From assembly GCA_015039365.1 (NCBI GenBank), contig WION01000003.1, positions 558,001 to 622,000 on the forward strand: 64,000 bases of DNA. The letters run 5' to 3'. The position numbers and the translations under genes are program-made. This DNA is from Amanita rubescens (lineage: Eukaryota > Basidiomycota > Agaricomycetes > Agaricales > Amanitaceae). Shown in pieces: positions 34,901-47,697 of this stretch. The notes beneath the pieces are model-generated. The model saw only the letters and a list, made by a program, of their open reading frames with translations, was not told the origin of the DNA and did not search any database. Position 1 is the first letter of the stretch; each line of letters begins with the position of its first letter.

Positions 34901-34957
34901 GTTGTCACAATATTCCTGATAGGCGTCGTAGTAGTTGGAGCCATGGTAGCGATCCAT
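28960..34957 (-). CDS. MER3: Meiotic DNA helicase Mer3/HFM1
   Basis: Ski2-like superfamily 2 helicase of the ZMM group, promoting meiotic crossovers. From the start at 34957 comes an Asn/Tyr-rich leader, then FKFGVFNAVQSSCFDNV and Walker A APTGSGKTVLFELAILRI (about 34050-34100). The DEIH box is split by an intron (about 33460-33510), followed by FVLVSATVPNIQDVATWIG. Helicase C and Sec63-like regions follow (LNRRPPFGQEV near 30800). A Cys/His cluster (CNHSCKDKHQCRHL) joins CKEGLLKPPKR. A 45 nt intron (29167-29211) joins the low-complexity tail in frame to a last exon (NTRMNSPPDSDSDVEII... to the stop at 28960-28962); the 63-codon frame there is therefore probably this exon and not a separate gene. 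Many introns; about 1,500 residues expected. Confidence 0.88.
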
Positions 34958-35105
34958 GTTCAAGAAGGAATGGCGCGATGTGATTGGAGCGATCGCGTTT
35001 ACTACGTACCTATCAGTTATCACGTGCCATCAAAGTAGGTTGTGACGCATCGTGACTCCACGCGACATACTATCTTTCACAACTCTCTGTGACGATCCTT
35101 CAATA
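34958..35105. promoter_or_regulatory. 148 bp divergent promoter of MER3 and CKS1
   Basis: The meiotic helicase start (34957, minus) and the CKS1 start (35106, plus) lie 148 bp apart. An 'acgcgac' motif at about 35058-35064 resembles an MCB cell-cycle box (ACGCG); this is a short match and only suggestive. Confidence 0.4.
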
Positions 35106-35570
35106 ATGGCAACTAACCAGTTGGTCCAATCCAAAGAGAATGCCAGGAAATTGGAAGAATATGTCGAAAAGTAAGCAACCACCTTGCCACAACTCATAGA
35201 TTACCGTATCTTTGTCAATCTAGGATCCACTATTCTGATCGCTACTCGGACGACCAATACGAGTACCGTCATGTCATCCTCCCGAAGCAGCTGTTGAAGA
35301 TGGTACCGAAAGAGTATTTCAACCAGGATGATTCGGGAACTCTACGCCTCTTATCCGAGAATGAATGGCGAGGCATAGGGATCACGCAAAGTCTTGGCTG
35401 GGAGCATTATGAAGTACACGGTGAGTTTGGTGGCAATCATTGATTCCAAACCGCATGTGTTTGTTGACTGTGCATTGTTGACAGCGCCGGAGCCACATGT
35501 CCTTCTTTTCCGGCGAGCGAAGAATTACGCACCCCCAACACAGCCCGTGAAATTAGTTAGAAGGAAGTAG
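35106..35570 (+). CDS. CKS1: Cyclin-dependent kinase regulatory subunit CKS1/Suc1
   Basis: Small adaptor that binds CDK and directs multisite phosphorylation in the cell cycle. Three exons: [20 protein letters not shown]; then [30 protein letters not shown] and [18 protein letters not shown]; then [18 protein letters not shown] to the stop at 35568-35570. The phosphate-binding and beta-hinge segments are intact ([14 protein letters not shown]). About 115 residues, usual for fungal CKS proteins. Divergent with MER3; convergent with the M16 protease. Confidence 0.95.
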
Positions 35571-35767
35571 AATCGATACCTTGGACTCTCATATCCACCA
35601 TCTTTGTATCCAAGCGGACTCATGTAGATTATGGCATCGTTTTGTGTGCTTTCAAGCTGTTATCACTTGTCGTTTGTCATCAACCAATAATGTACACTTC
35701 TACTTTAGATCCAGACCTCGAAATAAATAAGCTATTATAACTTAACACATAACGGAACAGGTAATGT

Positions 35768-38700
35768 CTAAAGGTGCGACACAGGGAGGTCGCCCCATTG
35801 CACCAGAGGGCCTTGATCGGCAGACACAGGCAAGCTTGACTTGAAATTATTGAAGTCTTGTATATAGTGAGCGTCTCGTTGAACCACGTCTTGTCCTTCG
35901 CCTTCTACAGGGTGCTCTTGTACGAGCCCTGGCAAGGCAGCGAGCAAGGATTTTGCTTTGTCCATACCGTCGAACAGCCCTGTCCAGTGTTTGATAAATT
36001 CCTCAGGCGACGCTGCACCATCATCGCCCATGATTTCTCTCCAGTCATCATCGGCTATGTCATAACCCGCCTCTTTCACAAGGGTTGCGAAAGCCCGCGC
36101 GGCATCCATACTGATTCTCTTCGGCGGCTTTTGCGAGTGCATGTGAACCGATAGTTTGGCTCTGGTGGTGGAAGAGGGATGAACACGTGAAAGAAAAAGA
36201 GAAAGTACATCGTCCTTGGTGATATTCTTCAGCAGGCGTGCATCGTTTTGGTCTACCATCCATCAGACGAGTTAAAAAGGTTATAAATGCGAACGACGTA
36301 CTCCGTATAAAGTCTAGCTGTCCATTGCTGATATACACCATAAATCTAGAAGCTTCTTCAGCCAGGTTTTTATCAGCCTCTAACCATCTTTTTTCTAGTC
36401 CAATCTTGTATTCTTGGAAAGCGCTATCGCTCATGTCCTCGATCGTCTCTTTCATCCTGTCTAAGAATGCTTCTACTCTGTATTCAAGATATCCAGGTTG
36501 CTTCCCGCTCTGAACAACGATACGGAATCCTTGTTCACTACTTCCGGGAAGAGTCCACGGGCTGCATAGAACTACGTATCCGAGCTGTTCCTGAGTCCGA
36601 AGTACGTTGAAGGCAGGTTCTGTGAGGATTTTGACAAGAAGGGCAGACGTCACCCTGAGACGCTGATCCACGACAGACCCGAGATGCAAGTAATAAGTCA
36701 ATGCTGAGTTGACCTGATTCGGATTAAATAGTTTTGAAGACCATACGTAGTCGGATCCTGTTGAAGGCATTCAGTACCGGCTTTAAATCACCAATTGTAA
36801 CGCATACCTTGGGGTATAATCAATGCGCGCTCGTTGACCTCGCTACTCGAGACGTTTGAGGGTGTCAGGCCAACCTCGGCTCGCTCTGCGATTTTTATAG
36901 CCTCCTGCATCCCTGATAAGAGAAATGTCTGCAATCATATGCTTCACACGTACTTCTCTATACATGTTTCCAGCCACTAGAATCCGTAGCTGTACTTTGG
37001 ATAACAATTTCTTTATATGAGCCTGTATCTCTGCTCCCGTGATCGCTATTTAACACTTTTAGATGAGGGGTCTGCAAAGGAGCAAAGCACGCGTACTGTT
37101 CACTTCTCGGAGCTTCTCTTCTACGGTCCATTGATTCTCGGTCAAAAGGTATTTTCCATAATAATCGGACAAGAAATAAGATTGGCCCATGTAGAAATTC
37201 TCCCAAATCCTGTTCGCCTACGTCATCGTATGTCAGGTGTTCGGCGCAAAACGGTAGCGACCTTGCATACCTGTTCCTTCATTACTTCCAACCTTTCAGG
37301 GTTGACGTTCGAGGTCTTGATCCTGTCTAGAATGTGTTCCAGAAGGAGCGGCATCTTATCATTGTATCCTGATGTTGTCAGCGTCAGACCTGTTGCATTT
37401 TGAATAAGTTTGTACGCCAAGCCCGCGATATCAGCGTTGTATGAGAACTCCGCCAATGAATCATCCACGAGATCGCAATACAGCCTAACGACAGGTCAAG
37501 AGATGAAATGATCTTGAATATCATACATACCTGGTAATGACCGACGCGCGCGGTGATTCATTGGAGAACGGACTAGGTCCCAAGTGTGTCAGATGAGATG
37601 GAACGCGTCAGAACTATATGTACGCACCTGCGTATTTCTATTGAAACGTGGGCCTTGGGTATCCAGAACTGATCGTCTTTCTTGTGCCAGAGTTGTGACA
37701 AGGGTGTTTCTCGAATGAGGCGTGGTCGTTTTCCAGGCTATTAATGATAATCAATAACGAACGGCGGATATATCTGATTGATTACCTCAGCAGCTTCTTT
37801 CTTGTCAACGTCGAGATTAGATGGCATAAACTCGTTGGGCCCGGGCAAAAATAGCTCCGGGACATCGTTCGGGCCATTCGCCTATTATTAGAGGGATCAG
37901 ATCATTGCTTGCAATTCAGAATAGATCGTACCAGTTTGCTAAACTCTTCGTCGAAACGTTCTACACGATATTCAGTACCGTACCACGGCTCCTTGGACCA
38001 GACAGCGTCAGGAATCAGTTTGGCGTGCTCTTCTGCCTTGGCCATTAGGACTGCTCGACCTTGATCGATCCTGAAACTTTCAAGATACTCTTTAACCTTC
38101 TGGCTGGGAAGCGGATCGTCACCCCAGTCTTCCGATAACTTTGCAGCACTGATCACGCTATCCCTCGGCACAGGCCAGGCCATTCTCTCTGTGATCCACG
38201 TCGCATAGCTGTCCGGCCGCTGTTTCTCCGAAAATCGAAACTGTACCATAGATAGCATAGATAACTCTTTCTGTAGATAAGGTTCGAATTCTGAGGAGCG
38301 GAGCAGCGACAGATACTTGAAAGCTGCCAGAATAACAGATCGATAGTTCTCTGAAACGCGTCAGGTGAAGAGCGTTTCGAGGAGAGAGGTCAACCTACGG
38401 AATCCCGATTTCGTCATGTTGATTGTAAGCTTAAACATGGCAAATCCCCTAGCAAGACTTTGCGGTCCGCTACTGATACTCGTTGCCCATCGTTTCTTCT
38501 TGAGGTACGAGAACAGAGATCTAGACCCTTCATGCCCTATAAGGTGTGAGATGAAGTTGGCAGGTTTGTACTTCCAATGCGGGGCTTGATACTCCAACGG
38601 GAATGAAATTTCCACTATGTGGTAATCCATGACTGTATGTACTGCAACCAGTGTCTGAAGGAGATATCAGAGCGATTCCGTTGCATTGGGACAAGTACGT

Positions 38701-39955
38701 ACTCCTTTCTGATCAGGACCGAACGGATGGTCTTCAATCATTGGCAAGGGCTCCCGTCCGCGGTTTTGGACCGGCGAGAACAACCGAGAAGTTAGCTCAG
38801 CCAGTTCGTCGAGGGATTCTAAAACGATATGAGCGGGAATGGAAACAGATCGGCTACACCATACCTTTGCCAATAACGCATAAGCGCATGCGACTCGCGC
38901 AGTACTCCTGTGTCCACCATTCAAGTAACCGGCGTCGCGTTTCGCGTCCCACGGGTCCTCCGTCGGGATCCGTCTCGCCTTCCGCGGAAACTGTTGAGCG
39001 CGGAGAACTCGGAGTGGGCGATGGTATCCGGGAAGAGGAAGAGGAAGACAGTGGCGTAGCCGCACCGCTATTGTCATTGGACGTTGGAGCGCTATTCAAC
39101 AAGCCTTTCTGCTTTAGCAGTCTAGCGGATCTCAGAAGACTGTAGCGACTTCCGCTGCCAAATTTGCGCCAGACGTGACCTTCCTTACTGAGATGCTTGT
39201 TCATTTGGAAGACCCTCCAAACGTCCGACTGTTGGTTTTTCTGGTGTTCCGAGTCCACAGCATTGACTTCCCGGGAGGTGCAAGAGGCTGAGAACAAGGG
39301 ACAATGGAAGAAGGCTGAGAATCGCTCGAGAGTACCACGTAGCGCGGGCGTGGCAACACTGAAATAGTAATTGGTGTTGGTGGTGGATGTAAAGGCGTTG
39401 GACATGCCATTATTCTTGGCAAGATACTGAACAGAGGATGAGCAAAACGCCACGTCAACATACAATGCTTCACCTCTGTATATTCGTTCTCGCGGGGGAA
39501 TGCCTCGGTACCCTTGGGGACGATTGGTCGTGTGACGACAGACGTGAGAGACATTACTGACCATGAATAATAAATGCTCGCAGAAATGGGCGAGTCCTGG
39601 CATGTCATCCTGACATTGGAGTCAGAGATGGAAGCATTGTGATTCAATGACAACGAACCGGATCGCTTAAATGGCCAACGGCTACGTCAAGACTAGCTGC
39701 GGCCTTGTCCGTGTTGGCATCGTGAATAAGAGTGGCCTGTAAGCCATTGTCCAACTGAATGATTCTGTACTGGCGGTCATCGTTGTCAGGCTTCTTGATA
39801 GGCTGGTTGTATATTGAAAATGGGGGAGGACTGTTCAATGCGGGCTGGACGCGCGTCCAATGGTTATCCGACAAGGTTGCCATGCGTGAACAGTGGCCAA
39901 TTGTTTTGCTACGGGCAAAGGCCAGTAAGCGAGCAGAAAGGAGGTAGGGCAACAT
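35768..39955 (-). CDS. STE23: Insulin-degrading-enzyme-like M16 metalloprotease (Ste23/IDE)
   Basis: Large zinc peptidase that degrades short peptides. The inverted zinc motif HFCEH lies in MPGLAHFCEHLLFM (about 39565-39603). The downstream conserved TEAFPRENEYTE, NNGMSNAFTSTTNTNYYF and REVNAVDSEHQKN (third zinc ligand region) follow. C-terminal blocks include LTEPAFNVLRTQEQLGYVV and GLEKRWLEADKNLAEE; the stop is in the first bases at 35768. Many introns; over 1,000 residues, like human IDE. Two in-frame ATGs exist: 39955 gives an Arg/Ser/Leu-rich leader that could target mitochondria, and 39883 (MATLSDNHW) would give a cytosolic form. A Ser/Pro-rich insert of about 55 residues (about 38955-39120) interrupts the first catalytic domain. 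Confidence 0.9.
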
Positions 39956-40067
39956 GTGTTCCCCCGTTCTGCTTTATGTAGAAACGGAGTACCGCACGGG
40001 TCGCACCGGCCGCGGACAAGTGGGTAAGACGAGATGTGTGGGTACCGCACGGGTCGCCGCATCACGC

Positions 40068-40072
40068 AAAAA
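40068..40072 (-). terminator. RNA polymerase III T-run terminator of tRNA-Ser
   Basis: Five consecutive T residues on the minus strand begin eight bases past the tRNA 3' end, the normal place and length for a Pol III stop. Confidence 0.85.
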
Positions 40073-40079
40073 TGACGTG

Positions 40080-40161
40080 CGACGCCAGCAGGATTCGAAC
40101 CTGCGCCCTCAAAGAGGAACAGATTTCTAATCTGTCGCCGTAACCACTTGGCTATAGCGCC
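40080..40161 (-). tRNA. tRNA-Ser (anticodon AGA)
   Basis: Read on the minus strand, the acceptor stem GGCGCTA pairs with TGGCGTC (with G-U pairs), discriminator G. The D arm is AGCCAAGTGGTTACGGC. The anticodon stem ACAGA/TCTGT encloses the loop TTAGAAA, giving AGA at the anticodon position. A long variable arm (CCTCTTTGAGG) and the T arm GCAGGTTCGAATCCTGC complete a class II serine tRNA. 82 nt without intron or encoded CCA. Internal A and B boxes are present. It lies alone between the M16 protease and ATP2. Confidence 0.96.
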
Positions 40162-40285
40162 TTTACGGATCGTTGCGCCACTTGTCATCATTGTGTCATC
40201 ATCAAGTGGAATGCGAATAAAAAAAAGGGTAATTTTGCTTGTACGCTAAGTCTACGACAGGTTACGTTTTAAAATTAAAAAAAGT

Positions 40286-42202
<1,917 letters not shown>

Positions 42203-43822
42203 ATGTCGCTCCTCTCAGACAGGCAACGTGAGGACCTGTAAGTGTTCCTTTTAACTCGACTTGCAACCGCTCACCCCCCTACTAGTCACAGGTCCATCCT
42301 CGAATATCTTTATGCAAACAACTTCACTGCAGCTTACCACTCATTCAAAGCAGATGCTGGTTCAGAATATGCCCCAGACCCAAAGGCAAAGTATGCCGGT
42401 TTGCTCGAGAAAAAGTGGACGAGCGTCATCCGTCTTCAGAAAAAAGTCCGTCTTCTTTTCATTTATCTCGCCGTTTCTTCATCTCCCAAAGATCATGGAT
42501 CTAGAAAATAGAAACGCCGCTCTCCAAGAGGAACTCTCCCTTTCCCCCGCCAAGCGCGCCGCTATGCAATCAGACTGGGTCCCCCGCGCACCAGCCGCAC
42601 ACGTCCTAACCGGTCATCGCGCCGCCGTCACCCGCATCGCGTTCCATCCCCAGTACTCCATCCTCGCCTCCGCTTCAGAAGATGCCACCGTCAAGATCTG
42701 GGACTGGGAAACAGGCGAGTTTGAACGCACCCTCAAGGGTCACACAAAGAGCGTCGTCGATGTCGACTTTGATCACAAAGGTCAGCTTCTAGTCACCTGC
42801 TCCAACGATCTCTTCATCAAAATCTGGGATTCCTCAAACGACTGGAAAAATACAAAGACATTCCCCGGCCACGAGCACTCGGTCTCCACTGTCCGTTTCA
42901 TGCCCAGCGATCAATATATTGTCAGTGCAAGTAGAGATAGGACAATCAGAATATTTGACATCGCAACGACGTGCGTGTCGTCACCCATCCTGTGTGATCG
43001 CCCATTGATTGCCATCCAGCCATCTCATTCGCACCATCTCTGGTCATGCAGAGTGGGTCAGGTATGCTGTCCCTTCCGACGACGGAAAATACATCATCAG
43101 CGGCGCAAAAGATCAGGTTCGTCTTGTCTCGCCCTCTCCAAACCAGCTCATCCATCCGCACCCCCCAAGACCGTACGTATTTGGGATCCTCAGACAGGCG
43201 AGCAAAAAATGGAAATGCGCGGCCACGAAAATGACGTCGAAGTGGTCGTCTTTGCTCCCTTGGCAGCTTATGCTGCCATTCGCGAACTAGCCGGCATCCC
43301 GGTTTGTCTCTCTTTCCCCGGCCTGCTCTTCCCGTGCCAACGTCACTCCTCTCTCTCTCCAGAATACGGCCGGAAACAAACGACCGGCCTTGTACGCCGC
43401 AAGTGGCGCAAGAGACAAGATGATCAAGATTTGGGACACCCAGAGCGGTCAGATGCTCAAGAATTTGGTGAGTCCCTTGCTGATCACAATGTCGATCTCT
43501 GAACACGGTCCCATAGGCTGGTCACGACAACTGGGTTAGAGCCCTCGCATTCCACCCCTCCGGCAAGTACCTACTTTCCGCCTCGGACGACAAGACAATC
43601 CGCGTCTGGGAACTGTCCACCGGCCGATGCATGAAGACAGTCGAAGCTCACGGTCACTTTGTCCAGACCCTCGCCTGGGGAAGGCAGCTGCTTTCCAATC
43701 GCGCAGAAGGAGCAAATGGTGCAGAGGCCGCCACAGGCAACGCCTCGTCCGAGAATGAAAAGCTCGTCAATGTCGTAGCTACAGGAAGTGTCGACCAGAC
43801 AATTAAGATTTGGTTACCATGA
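42203..43822 (+). CDS. PAC1: Nuclear distribution protein PAC1/LIS1
   Basis: Dynein regulator for nuclear migration. The start at 42203 is a short first exon ([12 protein letters not shown]). A LisH dimerisation motif follows ([18 protein letters not shown]), then a coiled coil ([14 protein letters not shown]) and seven WD40 blades: [15 protein letters not shown] with [41 protein letters not shown] with [56 protein letters not shown] with [12 protein letters not shown], and a last one with [12 protein letters not shown] at the stop 43820-43822. Several introns, most of them within blades. About 435 residues, standard for LIS1. Confidence 0.95.
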
Positions 43823-44257
43823 CCGCCACTTGTTTCTCTTTTGCCTTTCCCAATTGGGATGTCCAGCCACAAAGCATCATCTTGTACCGTAGTTACATGG
43901 CCACGGTCCGTGTAGTCATTTTCTTCGCATGTCAGGTATTGACGCTACGCTAGGTGAACCAATTCCTCACCGGAGGACCGCTTATTATTATGTCGCAGTA
44001 CAAAGCAATGCATCCGTATATTATATCTCCCTACTCTCCTTTATATCGCTCGTCCTGTCATCATCGCTGTCTCTCATTATACCCTCCCAGTTCCTTCTCT
44101 GGTAGTTGATCCGCACGCATGAATTGTACCCATTGAAGCACTACTTTTTTTTTCTCTAAAGGATTTTGTATCTACTATCCCCTTCGCGTTATTACCGGTT
44201 TGATATCGAATCATCTAGATATGAATACACATTAAAAAAAAAGAAGTGCGGGCCTCT
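43823..44257. other. Convergent intergenic region, PAC1 and Zn2Cys6 gene
   Basis: 435 bp between two stop codons. It holds homopolymer runs (nine T at about 44145 and nine A at about 44234) and C/T-rich stretches suited to 3' UTR and polyadenylation signals. No coding likeness or RNA gene seen. Confidence 0.5.
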
Positions 44258-45490
44258 TTATTTCGCGAGGGCCGACGTGTCTAAAACAGTCTCGAAATTT
44301 TCCATACCGATTGGTGTAATAGGTGTAGGAGAAAGCAACTCCAAGCTGGTATCACGAGGACTTGAATCCGCTTCGGTCGTTGCCTCTTCCTTGAAACAAG
44401 GTTCGATGGTAGCAGCCGGCTCCAAAGAGCCGAAAACGGTGTCAGAAGGATGCTCGTAAAGCGTTGCGTCCGCATACGAGGCCATTAAAAGTTCGAAATT
44501 GGTTATACTTTGGTAATGAGCTTCTAAACTGTGCTCTGATGACGAAGGCGAGTGCGTGACGCTCGTGCTAGTCGAATGACTTAACGGCGGTGGCGAAGAC
44601 CGGCCGAGGTACCTGTGGCGATGCAAGTCAGGAACGCCGAGTTTACTACGTATCCAAATTCGACTGACCCCATCCCTCCAGTGCTTTTGGACTTCAGCGC
44701 AAAGGGGCTCGCTATAGGTGTCACAGGAGCATTTCGGGGCATCGCAAAACCACCGCCACTAAGCGGAACATAAAAGTTGACTGGTGCTTCAACCTTGCCC
44801 AACGTTACTACTGATGGCTTGATCTGTCCTGCATCTCGCGCCAAAGTTGGCAGTCGCAGCCCGTACGTCGGCGAAAACATTGAAGGCTCGAGACGTTTCG
44901 ACTGGACTCGCACTTGTCCAAAATCGTAAGACATGTATTGACGCGAAGGCGAACCGGTCAGAATGGGTACGTCTGTGAGCAACTCGGTCTTGGTTGGGTG
45001 AACCCTTGCCTGAAGGGCGCCTTGTTGCGACTGGGGGAGCGACCCCATCCTATACTGTTGTTGTCGAATTGAACGGGCCTGCATCGCGGCGCCACGATAA
45101 ATGCTAGGTGAGGTTCCATAGTAGGACTGCGACATTGTGACGCTTGGCGGTTCAACGGCCGACACGGCCCGCTGTCGTGGCCTTGTCGGGCCTCGAGAGC
45201 GTGGCTCCCGACAAGAATATGTGCATATTAACCCGCGCGTAGTGCATCTCTTGCAGACGGGGCGGTCTCCGGAGCACTTGAAGGGATCAGAAACACTGAG
45301 CAAGGCTATGCTTCACAATATTGACAATCCGTACCTTTGTTTTACGTTCACGACATTTGTCACATGCTTGCGAAGTCCGCTGACGACTCGAAGACATAAG
45401 CATACCGTCTCGCGGTGCAGTTGGGATATCAATCTCTGGAAGGGGAATCTTTTGCGCAGCCGACTGAGATTCTGGCCACCCTTGCAGCAT
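44258..45490 (-). CDS. Zn2Cys6 (Gal4-type) transcription regulator
   Basis: Nuclear DNA-binding regulator. The zinc cluster CDKCRERKTKC followed by SGDRPVCKRCTTRGLIC has the exact C-x2-C-x6-C-x6-C-x2-C-x6-C spacing. It is completed only by splicing out an intron that starts right after the codon for the last Lys before the third Cys (about 45285-45340). Downstream is low-complexity Ser/Pro/Gln sequence, and a second intron with donor GTCAGT near 44680 joins GGMG to YLGRSSPPPLSHS in frame. There is no fungal-specific middle homology domain. The tail is acidic (EEATTEADSSPRDTSLEL) and could activate transcription. Targets unknown. The start at 45490 is the first Met before the finger; an upstream exon cannot be excluded. 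Confidence 0.8.
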
Positions 45491-45944
45491 TTTTAGGCTG
45501 AGGAAAGTTTCAACAACCTACTAAGCCTTCGTCTCTTTTTGAGAAGGTGTGGCGAATACGGTCAGGGGTCTAAGACGAGGGATGTTCCAATCGAAGAATG
45601 CAGCGGGTGGATGTGAGCCGGTTTCACGATTGATCTAAAGCGAGAAAAATTGTGAGCATGGTGAAAACGAAAGGTTTAATACGACAAGTAAGGCAATAAT
45701 TGTATTGAAGTGGGGGATTTATTATGCCCCTGTGTCTTTGCACCAAAAATGGACCGCTCGATCATCACTTTGACAAATTACCTGTTTTTGGCGACCCGCC
45801 CGCCGTTATCCCTCGGACAACAAATTTAAGTTCGACGTATGGTCAATGATTAATGAGTAATCTGGTCATGTACGAATACAAAGCAAAGGAATTTTTTGCC
45901 CAATTCCCTCGGAGTTCCGCTGCAGTCCCCGTGATACAACCATC
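45491..45944. other. Intergenic region upstream of the Zn2Cys6 gene and downstream of IVD
   Basis: 454 bp. It should contain the Zn2Cys6 gene's promoter and the 3' end of the isovaleryl-CoA dehydrogenase transcript. A CCCCT core (stress-element-like) lies at about 45727-45731, a common short word and weak evidence. Nothing else recognised. Confidence 0.4.
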
Positions 45945-47611
45945 TCAATCCTTAAATTCCTCGTTGAACTCTCTTCCAATAAGCATGCGACGAATCTCCT
46001 GCGTCCCTGCTCCGACAGTATATAGCTTCGAGTCCCTCAAAATGCGGCCCATTGGATAATCTATGCAATGGGTCAGCGAGTATTCTGCATATGGCGTCGC
46101 GTCCATACCATTAATGTAACCATTTCCTCCGAGGCACTGCATGCCTTCTAATGCAATCTCGACTGCCTTCTCCGTCGAATATAAGATGGCACCTGCGCAA
46201 TCCTGTAAAAATGGGGAAATGTCAGTAATTCTTCGAGAAGAATGACATGACCCTAACCCTACGACTAATTTTTCCTCGGTCACAAGCCCTCGCTACAGCA
46301 TAAACATATGAACGGCTAGCGTTCATGTTTGTGTACATGTCAGCAATCTTAGCTGCAGAGCCTATTAAAATATTATCGTGTAATTATTGACATGGACAAA
46401 CCTTGCATGAGCTGGAATGTTCCGACAGGTTGCCCGAATTGTCGTCTGTCATGTACATACTCCACGGCATTGTCAAAGGCAGCCTGCATAAGCCTTTAAA
46501 TAGTTAGGATCGAAGGATTATACGGGTGATCATAATACCCAAGGGGGCCACCGCTTAACACAAGACGCTCCAAGTCCAGGCCAGACATGAGAACTGCGGC
46601 GCCCTTGTTTACCTGACCTAATACGTTTTCTGGAAGAAATGCATTAGCGGATACCGGCAAAATATCCAGTCGCCACAAACCGTCAGGAACTTCACAGTCG
46701 TCGAAGATTAATTCGCTGGTATCGCTGCCTCGCATGCCGAATTTATCCAGCTTAGGACCAGTAGAAAATCCCTTGAATCCGCGCTCTATTATGAACGTGG
46801 TTATACCCTTTGACCCCTTTTCAGGATCAGTTTTTGCGTACACGATGAGCGTCGACGCAATAGGTCCATTCGTGATCCTTCATTTCTCTCGGTCAATTCA
46901 CCCTCACATTTCAAGTGGGAGTTTACCAAAATTTGCTCCCATTGAGTAACCATCCACCGGGGATCTTCTCTGCTTTCAATTTCATACTAACCACGTCACT
47001 GCCAGCGCCGGCTTCGCTCATAGCAAGACTCCCAACTTTCTTGCCTTGAACCAAGTCCTTGAGATATTTGTTTTTCTGCTCCTCTGTTCCATGTCTATGG
47101 ATTTGATTCACGCATAAATTAGAATGTGCGCCGTACGAAAGAGCAACAGAGCCCGAGGCAATTGAAATAGCTTCCATGGCTAACGCATGTTGCAGATATC
47201 CAAGTCCAAGTCCATGGTACTTGGGATCGACAGTTACACCAAGTAGACCCATTTCTCCAAACTTCTCCCAAAGATCCTATTGCAAAAATGAAAGGTTTGT
47301 TATGCAGATACATACGGGCAACACATACTAATGGAAAGGCATTGTTTCTGTCGATTTCTGCGGCACGCGGCGCAATTTCCTTTCTAGCAAATTCGTCCAC
47401 TGCATTTCGGAACTGACAAAAGCACAGTCACAAGACGGACCACAGCAATGTGCAATAATATTCAAACCTCCGTTTCTTCGTCTGTAAGGCCTGCTACGTC
47501 ATAATTGTAGAAGGACGCATAGCGTCTCTGAGTACTCAAGGGCGATGTCACCCTATGGCCTAGGCGCGTACAAGCATGAGCTAGTCGAGAGAAAGAAGAC
47601 ATAAGAGGCAT
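45945..47611 (-). CDS. IVD: Isovaleryl-CoA dehydrogenase (mitochondrial acyl-CoA dehydrogenase)
   Basis: FAD enzyme of leucine breakdown, oxidising isovaleryl-CoA in the mitochondrial matrix. The start at 47611 gives a presequence ([20 protein letters not shown]). Family blocks are [109 protein letters not shown] (with the isovaleryl-type catalytic Glu), [39 protein letters not shown] and [17 protein letters not shown], ending at 45945-45947. Two of its introns (46061-46108 and 46630-46680) contain no in-frame stop. About 420 residues. IPK1 ends 86 bp upstream on the same strand. Confidence 0.93.
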
Positions 47612-47697
47612 TATTGAGGAGGGATCGTTCGTGCCCCAGACTCGTCGGACTTCAGTTGTTCCGATTTACCGGCACGTGGGAATACCGGATCTACTAA

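Noticed and set aside
39835..40191. A 118-codon minus-strand frame across the tRNA region
   Set aside because: It runs straight through the tRNA-Ser gene and into the M16 protease first exon in another frame; no family likeness.
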